64,000 nt of DNA from Mycoplasmopsis fermentans PG18 (GCF_000209735.1 NC_021002.1:228846-292845), one strand, 5' to 3'. Positions 1 through 10,985 are shown, counted from the first letter of the stretch. Made by a program: numbers and translations. Notes: a model not told the origin generated them from the letters alone.

Positions 1-1201
1 ATAAATGTTTTGGAAATCTTTTGTATTTTTCTCCAATTATTGAAATGTAATAGTCCAAAATTTTTAGAATATCAAATTCAAAATCAACTGATAAATTTTG
101 ATTATGTAGTTTGCGATAACTATTTAAAGCTAATTCCATTTCTTTATAATTGTGTCCATCAATTGTTTTTGAGTTATTAATTCATTCAGTTATTTTAAAA
201 CCATGTAAAGGATCATCAATATTATTTTTGGTTTCAAAATAAATTAAATTTTCAACTAATTCATTGCCTTTTAGTTTTTGATAAATTTTTTCTTCTTGGT
301 ATCTATTAATTAAACTCTTTGAGCCATCTTTTGGTATTCTAGCAATATATTTTTTATCTTTTATTTTAAAAGAAAATGAGTTATTAGTCATTCCTTTTTT
401 AACTGGTTGAATATCTAAAATATCTTCAAATTTGGCATTAAAAACTTCTTTAATTTTGTTTAAATAAACATCGTTTATAAAGCAAGGAGCTTTTCTATTA
501 AATGTCAATAAATCTTTGAAATCGTCTATTTCATAGACCTTTTGGTCACAATTGTATTTCTTAAGCTCTATATCTTTTAAGATATCCATCAAAGCAAATT
601 CTCAATAATCATTTTGCTTTGAAATTGGATTTTCAACTCTCTTAATAATTGCATTTTTAAATTTCAAGAAATCTTTTTCATGAATAAATGAAGCACCTGT
701 AATAAATTCAAAATTATCACTTTCATAGATTTTATTTAAGTCTCTAATTCTAAAGTCAACTATGTTTTTATTCTTTTCAATAATTTCTCATTCAGCTTTA
801 TTTGTTGTACTACTCAAAGTATTAACCCATGAGTAATTAAATTCCTTATTAAAGATATCATCTAAAAATAAAGTGTCATTGGTTGTAATTAATAAACCAC
901 CCTTAATTGTTTTCAAATCTTTAATTGCTAGATATAAACTAAATAATGAATTAGTATCTGTGAATTCTTTGTTGAATATCTTTTTGATATTTTCTTTTTT
1001 AATTAAGTCATTTCAAGATTGATAATTGTAGCCAGTTACTATTGTCTTATTTTTATAATCTTTTAAATAAGATAAAAGATGAGGAACAATTTTTAAATCT
1101 TTTTTAATTTCTAATAATCCTTTTGGCGTCTTAAGTGAAAGAGGCGTTAGTCTTGAACCAAAGCCAGCAGCTAAAATTATTATTTGAGTATTTTTGTCCA
1201 T
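1..1201 (-). CDS. LicC-LicA fusion: nucleotidyltransferase plus choline kinase-like protein (3' end cut)
   Basis: One open frame from the ATG at 1199-1201 (AGGAGA just upstream) runs past the left edge when TGA is read as Trp, so the C-terminus is missing. Residues 1-25 carry the nucleotidyltransferase signature IILAAGFGSRLTPLSLKTPKG of LicC/GlmU-type CTP or NTP transferases. From about residue 230 the protein becomes choline/ethanolamine kinase-like (MTNNSFSFKIKDKKYIARIP, the ATP-binding part of LicA). Known of these families: LicA phosphorylates choline and LicC activates phosphocholine with CTP. Inference: a bifunctional enzyme making CDP-choline for the LicD-type transferase at 2535-3365. 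The specific substrate (choline or ethanolamine) cannot be read from sequence. The fusion is more certain than the substrate. Confidence 0.8.
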
Positions 1202-1394
1202 TTTTCTCCTAATTTTGTTATAAATTATATAATCAATGATATTATAACCATATATAAAAACTATAAATTAAGCAAATGTTCAAAGATGCTGAAAAAAATT
1301 TTGTATTTTATTAAATATTTGTTTCTCAAAAAATAAATTTAATATATAATAAAAAAGCAATTTATAAATTGAATTAACGTTTAAGGAGGAAGTC

Positions 1395-1829
1395 ATGAGA
1401 CAAACCACTATTGTAAACAAAGAAAAAGCTGACAAGAAGTGATATGTTGTTGATGCTGAAGGACAAGTTTTAGGTCGTTTAGCCGCTTTTGTAGCTTCTG
1501 TTTTAAGAGGTAAAACAAAACCTACATACACACCAAATGCAGATATGGGTGATTATGTAATTGTTGTTAATGCCGAAAAAGTTATTTTAACAGCTAAAAA
1601 AGAAGAAGATAAAGTTTACTACCACCACTCAGGATATCCTGGTGGACTAAAAAGTATTACAGCTGCGAAATTAAGAGCTAAAAAACCTACAGCTCTTGTT
1701 GAAAAAGCAATCTATGGTATGTTACCACACACAAAATTAGGAAACAAACAACGTAAAAACTTAAGTGTTGTTGCAGGTCCTGACCACAAACACCAAGCAC
1801 AAAAACCAGAAAGTTTAGAGGTAAGATAA
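1395..1829 (+). CDS. rplM: 50S ribosomal protein L13
   Basis: 144 residues, the usual length for L13. The ATG at 1395 follows a strong AAGGAGGA ribosome-binding site; one TGA codon near residue 16 is read as Trp ([17 protein letters not shown]). Typical motifs include [10 protein letters not shown] and [13 protein letters not shown]13 binds 23S rRNA early in large-subunit assembly. The stop is one base before the rpsI start, the conserved L13-S9 operon order, so the two are co-transcribed and probably translationally coupled. Confidence 0.98.
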
Positions 1830-1830
1830 T

Positions 1831-2250
1831 ATGGCTACAGCTAAAAAAGTTACAAAAAAAGAAGTTGTTGAATACAGAGGACTTGGTCGTCGTAAATCAT
1901 CAACAGCTCGTGTTATTTTGAGACCTGGAAAAGGTAAATTCACAATTAACAAACGTGAAGCTCTTGCATACTTAACATCAAATTTATATATTCAAGATGC
2001 TGAACAACCTTTAGTTTTAACAGAAACAAAAGGACAATTCGATATAACTGTTAATGTTTCAGGTGGTGGTTTAAGTGGACAAGCTGGTGCTATCCGTTTA
2101 GGTATTGCTCGTGCTTTATTAGCAGCTTCAGATACATATAGAGAAAAATTGAAACCTGCAGGAATGTTAACTCGTGATGCGCGTGTTACAGAACGTAAAA
2201 AACCAGGTTTGAACAAAGCACGTCGTGCAAGACAATTCTCAAAACGTTAA
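1831..2250 (+). CDS. rpsI: 30S ribosomal protein S9
   Basis: 139 residues ending in the conserved basic tail RARQFSKR, whose last Arg reaches the P-site tRNA in the 30S subunit. The motifs [12 protein letters not shown] and [19 protein letters not shown] are diagnostic. It starts one base after the rplM stop in the normal L13-S9 operon. Codon use and base composition match rplM. An imperfect hairpin at about 2276-2300 follows the stop before tRNA-Ile, but it has no T-run, so read-through into the tRNA is possible. Confidence 0.98.
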   Translation: MATAKKVTKKEVVEYRGLGRRKSSTARVILRPGKGKFTINKREALAYLTSNLYIQDAEQPLVLTETKGQFDITVNVSGGGLSGQAGAIRLGIARALLAASDTYREKLKPAGMLTRDARVTERKKPGLNKARRARQFSKR

Positions 2251-2306
2251 TTTCACTTTTTTATAATAATATTAAGTTTTGCTCAAATTTTGAGTGAAAC
2301 TAAAAT

Positions 2307-2383
2307 GCGAGCGTAGCTCAGCTGGTTAGAGCACACGACTGATAATCGTGAGGTCGATGGTTCAAGTCCATTCGTTCGCACCA
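2307..2383 (+). tRNA. tRNA-Ile (GAT)
   Basis: 77 nt with CCA encoded. The 7-bp acceptor stem GCGAGCG/CGTTCGC has one G-U pair. The D arm begins GCTC. The anticodon stem CACGA/TCGTG encloses the loop CTGATAA, giving anticodon GAT. The TTCAAGT T-loop is present. It lies 56 bases after rpsI on the same strand and is followed by a clear terminator. Confidence 0.96.
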
Positions 2384-2400
2384 TTTCATTAAATTGACCA

Positions 2401-2430
2401 AAACCCTTGTTTTATAGGGTTTTTTATTTT
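2401..2430 (+). terminator. Rho-independent terminator after tRNA-Ile
   Basis: AAACCC and GGGTTT form a stem around a short loop and are followed by a T-run. The hairpin contains TTGTTTTATAGG, one base different from the dispersed 11-mer described in the findings. Confidence 0.75.
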
Positions 2431-2534
2431 TTATTTTTTCTCAAAATTTTAATTGCTATATAATATAAAATTAATATGATGATTGATTTATGATGTCGAA
2501 ATTTTGAGAATCAATTGTTTTAAAAAGGAAAAAA

Positions 2535-3365
2535 ATGAAAAAAGATCAATTACCTTATTTGCCAAAAAATTTAAAAAGAAGACAACAAAAAAGTTTTGAA
2601 TTATTAAAAGTTTTAGACAAAATTTGCCGTGAAAACAATTTGTGATACTCACTTGCTTATGGTACTCTTTTAGGAGCTACAAGAAATAAAAAACAAATTG
2701 CATGAGATACTGATATTGATGTTCTAATTACAGAAGAAACATATGAATTCTTAAAAAAACATTATCCACAATATATTTTGGATAATACAACATCGCATCA
2801 CTTTCTTAATTTTCCACGTTTTGTTGATAAGATTGATCAAAATGATCCTAACAATATTTATATCGATATGTTCATTATTGTTCCTTCAACATGGAAGAAA
2901 GCTAAAAAAATTAATAACTTTTGATACAAATTAAGATCAATGAGAAGAGCTTTAGCTCCAAGAAAATGATTTATTAATATTTTTGGAAATATTTTAATGT
3001 TTATTTTTGGCTGAATGTTTTTATTTTTAGTACCACCTTTAGATATTAAAACAACTATTGAAAAAACTAAGGTTTCAGAAAAAGAAAAAGAAATGTATTA
3101 CATTACTAATTGGCCTAATAAAAGAATTTTTCATCAAGTTACTTTAACACTAGAACAAATTGAAAATGGCATGCAAGATATAGAAATGAATGGACATTAT
3201 TTCAAAAGTTTAAAAGAAAATGAATCAGTTCTTGAAAGATGATATGGAAAGACATGAAGAATACCAATTCAAACTAAACATCCTATTTATTATGGTTATT
3301 ATGAATTTAAAAAAGTTCCAAAAAAATATCGAGATTATTACAAAAATGAAAATGCAGGCCAATAA
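2535..3365 (+). CDS. LicD family phosphotransferase
   Basis: 276 residues from the ATG at 2535 (AAAGGAAAAA upstream) to the TAA at 3363, with several TGA-Trp codons. The family hallmark is near the N-terminus: WYSLAYGTLLGATRNK followed by WDTDIDVLI, the nucleotidyltransferase-fold acidic pair. A hydrophobic stretch around residues 150-170 suggests membrane association. LicD proteins transfer phosphocholine from CDP-choline to a surface sugar. The LicC-LicA fusion sits 1.3 kb away on the other strand, so the window holds activation and transfer functions. In Mycoplasma fermentans a LicD-like enzyme makes phosphocholine glycolipids; the same role here is inference. Confidence 0.85.
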
Positions 3366-3376
3366 CCTGCTTTTTT
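3354..3376 (+). terminator. Terminator overlapping the licD-like stop
   Basis: GCAGG at 3354-3358 pairs with CCTGC at 3366-3370 and a run of six T follows. The stop codon lies in the loop. Confidence 0.7.
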
Positions 3377-3424
3377 AATAAAAAAAACTCAAATTAATGA
3401 GTCCTTTTTTGGTCTAAAGTGATA

Positions 3425-3508
3425 TGGTGCCCAAGACAGGACTTGAACCTGCACGGATCTCTCCAGTGGATTTTGAGTCCACAGCGTCTACCATTCCACC
3501 ACTTGGGC
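3425..3508 (-). tRNA. tRNA-Leu (CAA)
   Basis: 84 nt with encoded CCA (TGG at 3425-3427 on the plus strand). The acceptor stem GCCCAAG/CTTGGGC is perfect. The anticodon stem GTGGA/TCCAC encloses CTCAAAA, giving anticodon CAA. The size and extra arm fit a class II leucine tRNA. It lies 76 bases downstream of the 5S rRNA on the same strand, so the two may share a transcript. Confidence 0.93.
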
Positions 3509-3583
3509 AATTATAAATTATTATAAATGAAGTTTTATTTTTAGTAAATAATTTTTCTAATAAAGCAAAAAAAGTATAAAAAA

Positions 3584-3690
3584 ATAGCAGCTCCCTATTT
3601 TCCCATCTCTGGTATCGTCGGCACTAAAGGGCTTAACTACTGAGTTCGGAATGGAATCAGGTGGGTCCCCTTCGCTATAACCACTGGATA
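3584..3690 (-). rRNA. rrf: 5S ribosomal RNA
   Basis: The minus strand carries typical 5S blocks: CCATTCCGAACTCAGTAGTT, GCCGACGATACC and GATGGGAAAATAGGGAG. Helix I can be drawn between AGTGGTT at the 5' end and AGCTGCT at the 3' end, which fixes the ends to within a few bases. No 16S or 23S sequence is adjacent: the upstream side is the ECF S-component gene on the other strand. An isolated 5S is known in some mycoplasmas. Confidence 0.93.
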
Positions 3691-3841
3691 TATTATAACA
3701 TGCAATTTAAAAAATCAAGCAAAAAAATAAAAAATTTTTTTCAATTTTTTGAAGTAATTTTTTTAGTCAAAAAACTGAGTAAAAAATATCTTTGTTTAAT
3801 ATTAATTTTTATATAATTGTAATGTATTTATTAAGGAAGAG

Positions 3842-4870
3842 ATGAGAAAAAATAATAAACAAAATAATAAAGAAAAAGAAAGCAAATTTAAAAAATTTTG
3901 AGAAGAATGAACAATCTTTCCAAAGTGAACTATTAGAAAAATTTCTTTTGTTGGAATCTTAATTGCAATTTCGGTTGTATTTTTAGTTATTGCTTCTTCT
4001 CTTGTTCCTATTGCTTCAATTCCAACTTATAAAATAAGTTTTATAGGTTTGCCTATTAAAATTAGTGGTTTTATTTTTGGACCTTTAATTGGTGGAATTG
4101 TTGGACTAATTAGTGATCTTTTATCCTTCCTTTTTGTTCCTTCTTTTTATAATCCTATTTATACTGTAGCAGCAATGGTCGATGGAATAATTTCTGGTTT
4201 AGTCGGCTTATTATTTATTAAATTATTTGGTTACTATTTTGGTGGTGAATTTCAAGATAATGTTCATGAAAATAGAATTTGAAAATTAAGCAAAAAACTT
4301 GATAAACTAAAATTAAAAAATACTAATGATAAAAAAATACTTAAACTAGAAAACAAAATTATTCTAATTCAAGAAAAAAGAAAAAGTATTCGGATCAATG
4401 GAACACAAAATATTTTGCTAAATATTAATTTATTTGTTGCTGTTATTCTTTTAGCTTTAATATCATTATTTATTGTCTGATTAGTTGGCTTTGTAATTCC
4501 TGAAAGCATTATTAAAAAAGGTGTTATTTCGAATAGATGAGGGCTTTTAGCAACAATGGTATCTGGTTACACATTAATGTTCTTCTTTATTATAATAGCT
4601 CGCTTTAAAATGAAACCATCTAACTATTTAGTTATTGTTCCAATTGTTATTTTTTCTGCTTTAATTGAATTAATTAATGTGCCTCTTTTATCATTTGCTG
4701 ACCAACAATCATTGCAAAAAGGAGAAGATAATAATATCTTTGTATTTGTTTTCAACCATATTTTATTTAGCCCTGTTAAGATTTGATTTAACATGTTTAT
4801 TATTTATTTTACATACAATATTATTGCTCCTCTTATTTATAAAAATAAAAGTATATCTTATGATAGTTAA
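3842..4870 (+). CDS. ECF-type vitamin transporter S component (folate-like family)
   Basis: 342 residues, ATG at 3842 after AAGGAAGAG. The motif KISGFIFGPLIGGIVGLISD resembles substrate-binding S components of ECF transporters, especially the folate-type group. About six hydrophobic segments are visible, with a long charged Lys-rich insert near residues 145-185, longer than in most Firmicutes members. The N-terminus is a 35-residue Lys/Asn-rich cytosolic tail. S components bind a vitamin and work with a shared EcfA-A'-T energizing module, which is not in this window. The substrate is not determined. The gene stands alone, and an IS remnant begins five bases after its stop. Confidence 0.75.
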
Positions 4871-4874
4871 TAAG

Positions 4875-5837
4875 TGAACCTCAAATTTCAAACTTTTTGG
4901 AAAGGGGTTCATTTTTACGCAATTAAAATTTAAAAAAATAAAAAGGAAGAAAATCTAAAATAAATTTTGATGCTCAAAAGGCAACAAATTTTAAAATTAA
5001 TATTGAAAAAGTAAATTTTTTATGAGATATTAAAATCACAAAATAAACCTGACAAAGATGAAAATTTGAAAAAGATTATATTTGACTTATTTAACTATAA
5101 TAAAGGACTATACGGTTATAGACGTATTACTTTTGCATTAAGAAATAAAGGAACAATGATTAATCATAAAAAGGTTTAAAAATTAATAAAATCATTAAAT
5201 CTTTTTGGCAAAACATTAAGAAAAAAATAAGTATTCTTCATCCAAAAGGATGTTCACAAAAAACATTCCAAACTTGTTTTTAGATAAAGAAAATATCGCA
5301 AAATATTTCTTAAGATACAAAATTTTTTAGTAATAAATATTTGAAAATACTAGGAACAGATGTTATTGAATTCAAATTAAAAAAATGATAAAAAAGCATA
5401 TTTTCTTCTGTGGTTGATTTTGAAAATAGTGAGATTTTAGGTTATTCGATTTCTAAATCACCTAACTTAAGAATGGGGGGTAAAATGTTGGAAAACGTAG
5501 AAGGGAATGAGCATAGCTTAAACAATGTATTATTACATTTTGATCAAGGATGACAATATACTTATGAAGATTATATAAATTATTTGAAAAAGAAACAAAC
5601 AATTCAAAGCTTGTTAAGAAAAGGAATCGTTTAGACAATAGTCCCGCTGAATGTTTATTTAGTGTTGCAAAAAGAGAATTTTAATTTTGAGAAAAAATAG
5701 ATTTAAAAGTTTTAAAGAACTTAAAACTACTTTAGATTATAATAATGACAGAATTGCTAATAAATTAAAAGGACTTAGCCATATTCAATACATGAATAAG
5801 TCCAAACATAATTAAATAGTTCAATAATTGAGGTTCA
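4875..5837. mobile_element. Decayed IS3-family-type insertion sequence
   Basis: The ends are short inverted repeats: TGAACCTCAA at 4875-4884 and its complement TTGAGGTTCA at 5828-5837. Inside is a plus-strand transposase reading frame broken many times (separate entry). The total length of 963 bases is short for an IS3 element, implying internal deletion. No clear flanking target duplication is seen. It abuts the stop of the ECF S-component gene. Confidence 0.65.
4925..5812 (+). pseudogene. IS3-type transposase remnant
   Basis: Recognisable pieces are spread over several frames: GLYGYRRITFALRNKG (the HTH_21-type region of orfB) near 5100, TDVIEFK near 5355, LLHFDQGWQYTYEDY near 5535, LDNSPAECLFSVAKREF near 5632, and a C-terminal tail LSHIQYMNKSKHN near 5780. 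The three DDE acidic residues can still be picked out, but TAA/TAG stops and frameshifts separate them, so no functional enzyme can be made. The subgroup is not firmly assigned. Confidence 0.75.
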
Positions 5838-6029
5838 AACTATAATGATTGTCTGTGCAATTATTTTTTTATATGTTGATTTTTTATATGCTTTTTAGAA
5901 AAAGTCACAAAAAATATTAAATTCTAAAAACATTACCATTAAATATTATTTATATAAATAAATTAATATTAATTTATAATATTTTAAAATATAATTACTT
6001 TATAAGTTTTAAAGGAGTCTGGAGGTTGT

Positions 6030-6299
6030 ATGAAAACAATGTTAAGTATTGCTCTTGAATATATTTCTGAAAAAAGTAAAGATGGTAAGAATATCAAATT
6101 CAATGATATTTTTAAAGAAATCAAAGCAAATTTAAATGACAAATGAGTAGCAGAAGCTGAAAATAAAAATTTAGATTTCAAAGATCTAGAAACAAATAAA
6201 AAAGGCGAATTATATCGTTTATTAACAGTTGATTCACGTTTCGTTCATAAAGGAAATAATGAATGAACAATTAGAAATGGTTTTGAAATTAATAAATAA
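6030..6299 (+). CDS. rpoE: RNA polymerase delta subunit
   Basis: 89 residues, ATG at 6030 with GGAGTCTGGAGG upstream. The sequence (MKTMLSIALEYISEKSKDGK... LYRLLTVDSRFVHKGNNEWTIR) matches the HARE-HTH fold of the Gram-positive delta subunit. The acidic C-terminal tail of Bacillus RpoE is absent, so this is essentially the folded domain alone. Delta lowers nonspecific DNA binding and speeds polymerase recycling. It lies 23 bases upstream of fba on the same strand and probably shares its transcript. Confidence 0.85.
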
Positions 6300-6322
6300 T
6301 ATTTTGAAAATAGGAGTACAAA

Positions 6323-7186
6323 ATGAAATTAGTAAATGCATCAAGTATGCTTAAAAAAGCTAAAAAAGGAAAGTACGCAGTTCCTCACATTAATATTAAC
6401 AATTTAGAATGAGCTAAAGCAGTTTTATTAACAGCTCAAGAAGAAAATTCACCTGTTATTGTTGCAACAAGTGAAGGCGCAGTTAAATACATGGGAGGTA
6501 TGAATATCATCGTTGGAATGATTAATGGTATGATGAAAGACTACAATATCACAGTTCCAGTTGCACTTCACTTAGACCATGGAACATATGAAGGAGCTAA
6601 AAAAGCTATTAAAGCTGGATACACTTCATTAATGTTTGATGGTTCACACTTACCATATGAAGAAAACTTAGCTAAAACAAAAGAATTAGTTAAATTAGCT
6701 AAAAAAGTTAACATGTCAATGGAAGCCGAAGTTGGAACAATCGGTGGTGAAGAAGATGGTATTATCGGTGCAGGCGAATTTGCTGATCCAGCTGAAGCTA
6801 AAGAAATGGCTGAAACAGGTATTGATGTTTTAGCAGCTGGTATTGGTAACATTCATGGTCCATATCCTATAAGCTGAAAATCATTAAACTTCGACAAATT
6901 AGTTGAAATTAGAGATGCAGCTAAAATTGGTATAGTTTTACATGGCGGTTCTGGTATTCCGGCTGATCAAATTGCTAAAGCAATTAGTTTAGGTGTTACA
7001 AAAATTAATGTTAACACCGAATTACAACAAGCAAATCACAAAGCTTTAAGAGCTTATATTGAAGCAGGAGAAGATCTTAAAGGCAAAAACTTTGACCCAC
7101 GTAAACTTTATGCACCAGGTTATAAAGCTATGTGTGAAACAGTTAGAGCAAAAATTAGAGAATTTGGTTCAAATAACAAAGCTTAG
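6323..7186 (+). CDS. fba: Class II fructose-bisphosphate aldolase
   Basis: 287 residues, ATG at 6323 after AGGAG. It cleaves fructose 1,6-bisphosphate to glyceraldehyde 3-phosphate and dihydroxyacetone phosphate in glycolysis. Zinc-site elements are visible: ALHLDHGT (catalytic Asp and zinc His near residue 80), MEAEVGTIGGEEDG, GIGNIHGPYP, and VLHGGSGIP near residue 208. Phosphate-binding KINVNTELQ follows. The length and all motifs are standard, indicating an active enzyme. The codons look optimised (GGT, GCT, CGT) as in highly expressed genes. A strong terminator follows. Confidence 0.97.
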
Positions 7187-7195
7187 TTAAAATTT

Positions 7196-7222
7196 AAGAG
7201 GAGTTAAAAGCCTCTTTTTTAT
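7196..7222 (+). terminator. Terminator after fba
   Basis: AAGAGG and CCTCTT form a stem around a short A-rich loop, followed by a T-run, ten bases after the fba stop. Confidence 0.8.
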
Positions 7223-7268
7223 TTTTCCATTTTTTTAAATTTATTTATAAAAATGACTAGGTATAAAT

Positions 7269-7850
7269 ATGAAGAGATATTTGAAACTTTTTTTAAATTT
7301 TTTGCCTTTTACTTGTTTATCTGTTGCTGGTTGTCGACAACAGATTATTAATCCACAATTAAATCAAGTTTTTGATGTCAAATGACATTATCAAGTAGTA
7401 GATGGTGACACGTTGTATTTTACCAATGATACTATAAAACAAGGTGTTAGATTTTTTGGAATAGATACTCCAGAGATATTTAAAGGCAAAAATAATCAAC
7501 ATTTAGCTTTGCTTGAAAACTATTATGGACAAAAAGCAAAAAATTATTTATACAATTTAACATATCAAAAAAATATAAAAATTAAATACATAACGAAGGA
7601 TAAATATAATCGGTGAATTTGCAAAGTTTATAGTGCAGAAGGTAATGATTTAGCTTTTGAATTAGTTAAACAAGGATTTGCTAGAGTATCTTATATTTCA
7701 ATTGATTATCATGCTAAATATTATTGAGTTAATAATAAAGAACAAAAAGAATATTTTTGAAAATTAAACCAGTTGCAAAATGAAGCACAACAAAATAAAA
7801 GAGGATTTTGAAAAGAAAAAAATATTAATTTAGTTTTTAATAAGAATTAA
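7269..7850 (+). CDS. Thermonuclease-family (SNase-like) lipoprotein
   Basis: 193 residues. The N-terminus has a positively charged start, a hydrophobic stretch and a lipobox LSVAGC, so Cys22 is likely lipidated and the protein anchored outside the membrane. The remainder is a staphylococcal nuclease-like domain: VVDGDTL, RFFGIDTPE (catalytic Arg and Asp), KDKYNRWICKVY, and LVKQGFARVSY near the C-terminus. Surface nucleases let mycoplasmas, which cannot make nucleotides de novo, feed on host nucleic acids; that role is inferred from the family. No strong Shine-Dalgarno sequence precedes ATG 7269 (only AGGT). Confidence 0.88.
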
Positions 7851-7871
7851 AAAAATACGCAAAATGCGTAT
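7849..7871 (-). terminator. Terminator for pyk
   Basis: ATACGC at 7855-7860 pairs with GCGTAT at 7866-7871. Read on the minus strand the hairpin is followed by a run of T, so it serves pyk; the plus side has only scattered T. Confidence 0.7.
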
Positions 7872-7886
7872 CTTCTTGTTTGCTTA

Positions 7887-9320
7887 TTAAGCAACAAATT
7901 CAGTAATACTTTCGTTTTCAACTACTAAAAAGCGGTCGCCTTTTTTAACACCATATGGTTTAAGAGCATTAAGAGCTTTGCTTTTATCTTTTTTGATTTT
8001 TGCAAATAATTCGATTGAATCTAATGATACTCAAACACTAGAAGTAACACCAAATCCACCGATTAGGTTTTCATCATTTAAAATACCAACGATTAATGTA
8101 TTTGGTCTAAATTTAGCAACTTCACTTAATAATTGACCTGTTCTTGAAAGAACAACAGCAAATCTATAGTCACCATAACGTGTTCTGTTTGCAACGTCAT
8201 AAGCAATTCTTGAACGTTTTGAATTTGAAGAATTTTTTCTAATTTCTTCTAATTGAACATCATAGTAATTTTTGTCATAAAATTCACTTTCAGCACGTTT
8301 GTTAATTTTTGACATAACTGTAACTGCTTCTAAAGGATAGTTGCCTGATGCACTTTCACCTGAAAGCATTGTTGAGTCAGCACCCATTTCTGTTGCATAG
8401 TAAACGTCAGTAACTTCAGCACGTGTAGGTTGTGGTGAGTTTTCCATTGAGTCTAACATTTGAGTTGCAACAACAACTGGTTTACCCGCTTCACGACATT
8501 TTCTGATCATTATTTTTTCAAAATAAGGAACATCATAGTAAGGAATTTCAAGACCTAAGTCCCCACGAGCAACCATAACACCATCTGATGCTTGAATGAT
8601 TTCATCAATGTTTTTGGTTCCTAAGTGGCTTTCAATTTTAGAAATGATTTTAACGTGTTTTCCACCATTGTCATCTAATAATTTACGTAATTCTTGGACA
8701 TTTTTAGATGAGTTAACAAATGATGCTGCTACATAGTTAATTCCGTTTTTAATACCAAATTTAACATCATCAATGTCTTTTTGAGCTAAAAATGGAAGAG
8801 AAAAGTCAACACCTGGTAAATTAATACGTTTGTTAGTTTTTAATAAGTGCTTGTTAAGTGTTTTAACAACAACATAACCAGCTTTTCTATCAACTTTAGT
8901 TACAATTGTTGATAATTTACCATCGTCAAAGAGAACTTGGTTTCCAACAACTAAGTCTTGAGCCATGTCATAAGCAACAGTTAACTCTTTTTCTGTTCCT
9001 TCTACGGTTTCATATTTTTCTTTAGTTGTTCAAACTTTAATTTCTTTGTTTGCTGGAATTTCTTGTTTTCCATCTTTCATTTTTCCTAAACGAATTTCCG
9101 GACCCTTAGTATCTAACATAAGAGATATAGGAAGATGTAAATCTTTAGAAATTTTTTGTGCAAGAACAAATTTGTTTAATTGTTCTGCATGGTCTCCGTG
9201 GCTAAAGTTAGCACGAACACAGGTTGCACCTGCTTCAATTAATGAACGAAGCATTTTGTAGTTATCACTTGATGGACCAACTGTAATAACTAACTTACTT
9301 CTTTTGTCAGTAATGTTCAT
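7887..9320 (-). CDS. pyk: Pyruvate kinase
   Basis: 477 residues from the ATG at 9318-9320 (AGGAGA upstream) to the TAA at 7887, with TGA-Trp codons near 9030 and 8031. It transfers phosphate from phosphoenolpyruvate to ADP, the last glycolytic step. Motifs seen: RSKLVITVGPSSDNYKML, CVRANFSHGD, LDTKGPEIRLG, KIESHLGTKNIDEI, GVMVARGDLGLEIP (Mg-binding region) and ATQMLDSM. The C-terminal allosteric domain ends GDRFLVVENESITEFVA. Monocistronic with its own terminator. Confidence 0.97.
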
Positions 9321-9478
9321 TTATTCTCCTTAAATTAAAATAAACTTGTATGTATATATTTGTAATACTAAATATTATTTTATATTAAATTTGCAAAATA
9401 AATAACATATTTTTTTATTTGAACCATGATTAATAGTAAATTTGTAGTTTCATTATTTTCTTATTCTTTTTTATTAAT

Positions 9479-9499
9479 AAAAAAAGAGCAATTTGCTCT
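9479..9499 (-). terminator. Terminator for the 9504-10985 gene
   Basis: AGAGCA and TGCTCT form a hairpin with a three-base loop; on the minus strand a T-run follows. Confidence 0.7.
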
Positions 9500-9503
9500 C
9501 GAT

Positions 9504-10985
9504 TTATGATTTTTTAAAACCACCTAAAGTTATATGTCCAATATATTCAGGAATTGAAGAAGACTTATAATTATTATTTGAATTTTTAACTCTAATACCA
9601 ATTGCAAAGGTAGCTTCGCCTTTTGCTGGATCAAATGAAACTAAACCTTCATTTTTATATTTTGTTTTGTCTTTATCATAATCTTCTGTTTGTTTTGTAC
9701 AATAGAATAATTGGTAAAGGTGACTATTTTTAAAATCATCTTTAAATTTCAATTGAATTCTTTTGTAGTAACCTTTACTTGCATTTTTGTATTCACCGAA
9801 TTCATCTGTTGAATTATTTATTCATTCAAGTGAAGTTGAAGGTGTTTTAAAGTCAATATTTTTAATTTCATAGTTACCTAAAATAGATATTTCAACATGA
9901 TTTTTCAATACTTTTTCAAGTTCAAAATAATTAATATCTATTTCTTGAACAATAGGATTTTTTATGTCAATCATTCTTGATTTTATTAAAGATGTTTTAT
10001 CATTTTTGTCCTTAGGCATTTCCGCTTCCGGCACTATTTTATAGGCATAAAAGTGTAAATTTAATGATTTTTCAGAAGCTTTTGTAAATCACATTCCACG
10101 CTTTGTGTCTAATTTATATTCGGGGTTATTGCTTTTTTTATCTAAAGTTCTTCCAATGTCAAATCAACTTTCAATTGTTGAATTATTTTTTAAAATTTCT
10201 TCTTTATTTTTGTTTAAATCACTTGAAAGATCTTTTTGTGGTAATGCAGCAAGTAATTCATCAAGACTACTCTTTTCTTTCTTGTAAAAAGTTTGTCTTA
10301 TTTTATCTCTAATATCCATTTTTCAAGATTTAGGATTACTAATTAATTTTGTGTTCGTTTCAACGACGTCTTTTTCAGTAACTTTTTTAAATCCATTTAA
10401 AACAAAAGTTTTTGATGTTCAGTTTTTTATTCTATCACTAATGTTTCTTGTTTTTTTATCTTTATCTTTTTCATTAGCTTTATCTTCTAATGAAACAGTC
10501 AAATAGAGTGTACCTGTAAAATCATTTGCATATGAATGGTAGAAAATATTGTAATCTTTATAAAATTTGTCAATTCTATCAAAACGATTATTTCTTAATG
10601 AAAATAATTGATTTCTCAATGCCCCTTGAGGAGAAAGATCATCATTTTTTAATCAACCTTTTTCAATATTTCCTTCAAGTTGAGTTCTTCAATAATTTTT
10701 TTCATATTCTTTTGTGTTTTTCAAAGTTGGTTCTTTGTTGCTATTGTATGTTTCAAAATAGTAATAATTTGAGTAAGTAAATTCACTTGCTAAGTGATTT
10801 GCAATATTAGTTTGGTATAATTTGTCTTTAGGTTTTGCAAGAGAAAAAGTAAAAGAGCTTAGCTGTCTTTCAATACTTTTATTGTCTTTATTAGTTTTAA
10901 CTAAAGCATAAATAGCCGTACCAATTCCAACTGCAACAACACCTGTTGCTAATGTTCCTAATGTTAATGATAATTTACGATTCAT
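9504..10985 (-). CDS. Membrane-anchored extracellular protein of unknown function
   Basis: 493 residues, ATG at 10983-10985 with AGGAGAAAAAA upstream and a TATAAT-like -10 box near 11010. One N-terminal hydrophobic segment (residues 4-27, LTLGTLATGVVAVGIGTAIY) has no Cys at a lipobox position, so it looks like an uncleaved anchor with the rest outside. The remainder is polar, Lys/Asn/Ser-rich and rich in aromatic residues. I do not recognise a family. Its own promoter and terminator make it a single-gene unit between pyk and engB. The anchor style resembles the 134-residue protein at 49010-49414, but I see no clear homology beyond that. Confidence 0.8.

Noticed and set aside
2276-2301. Terminator between rpsI and tRNA-Ile
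   Set aside because: An imperfect hairpin exists but no T-run follows; read-through into the tRNA is more likely.
4875-5837. An active IS element
   Set aside because: Stops and frameshifts cut the transposase in many places and the ends match only over about ten bases.
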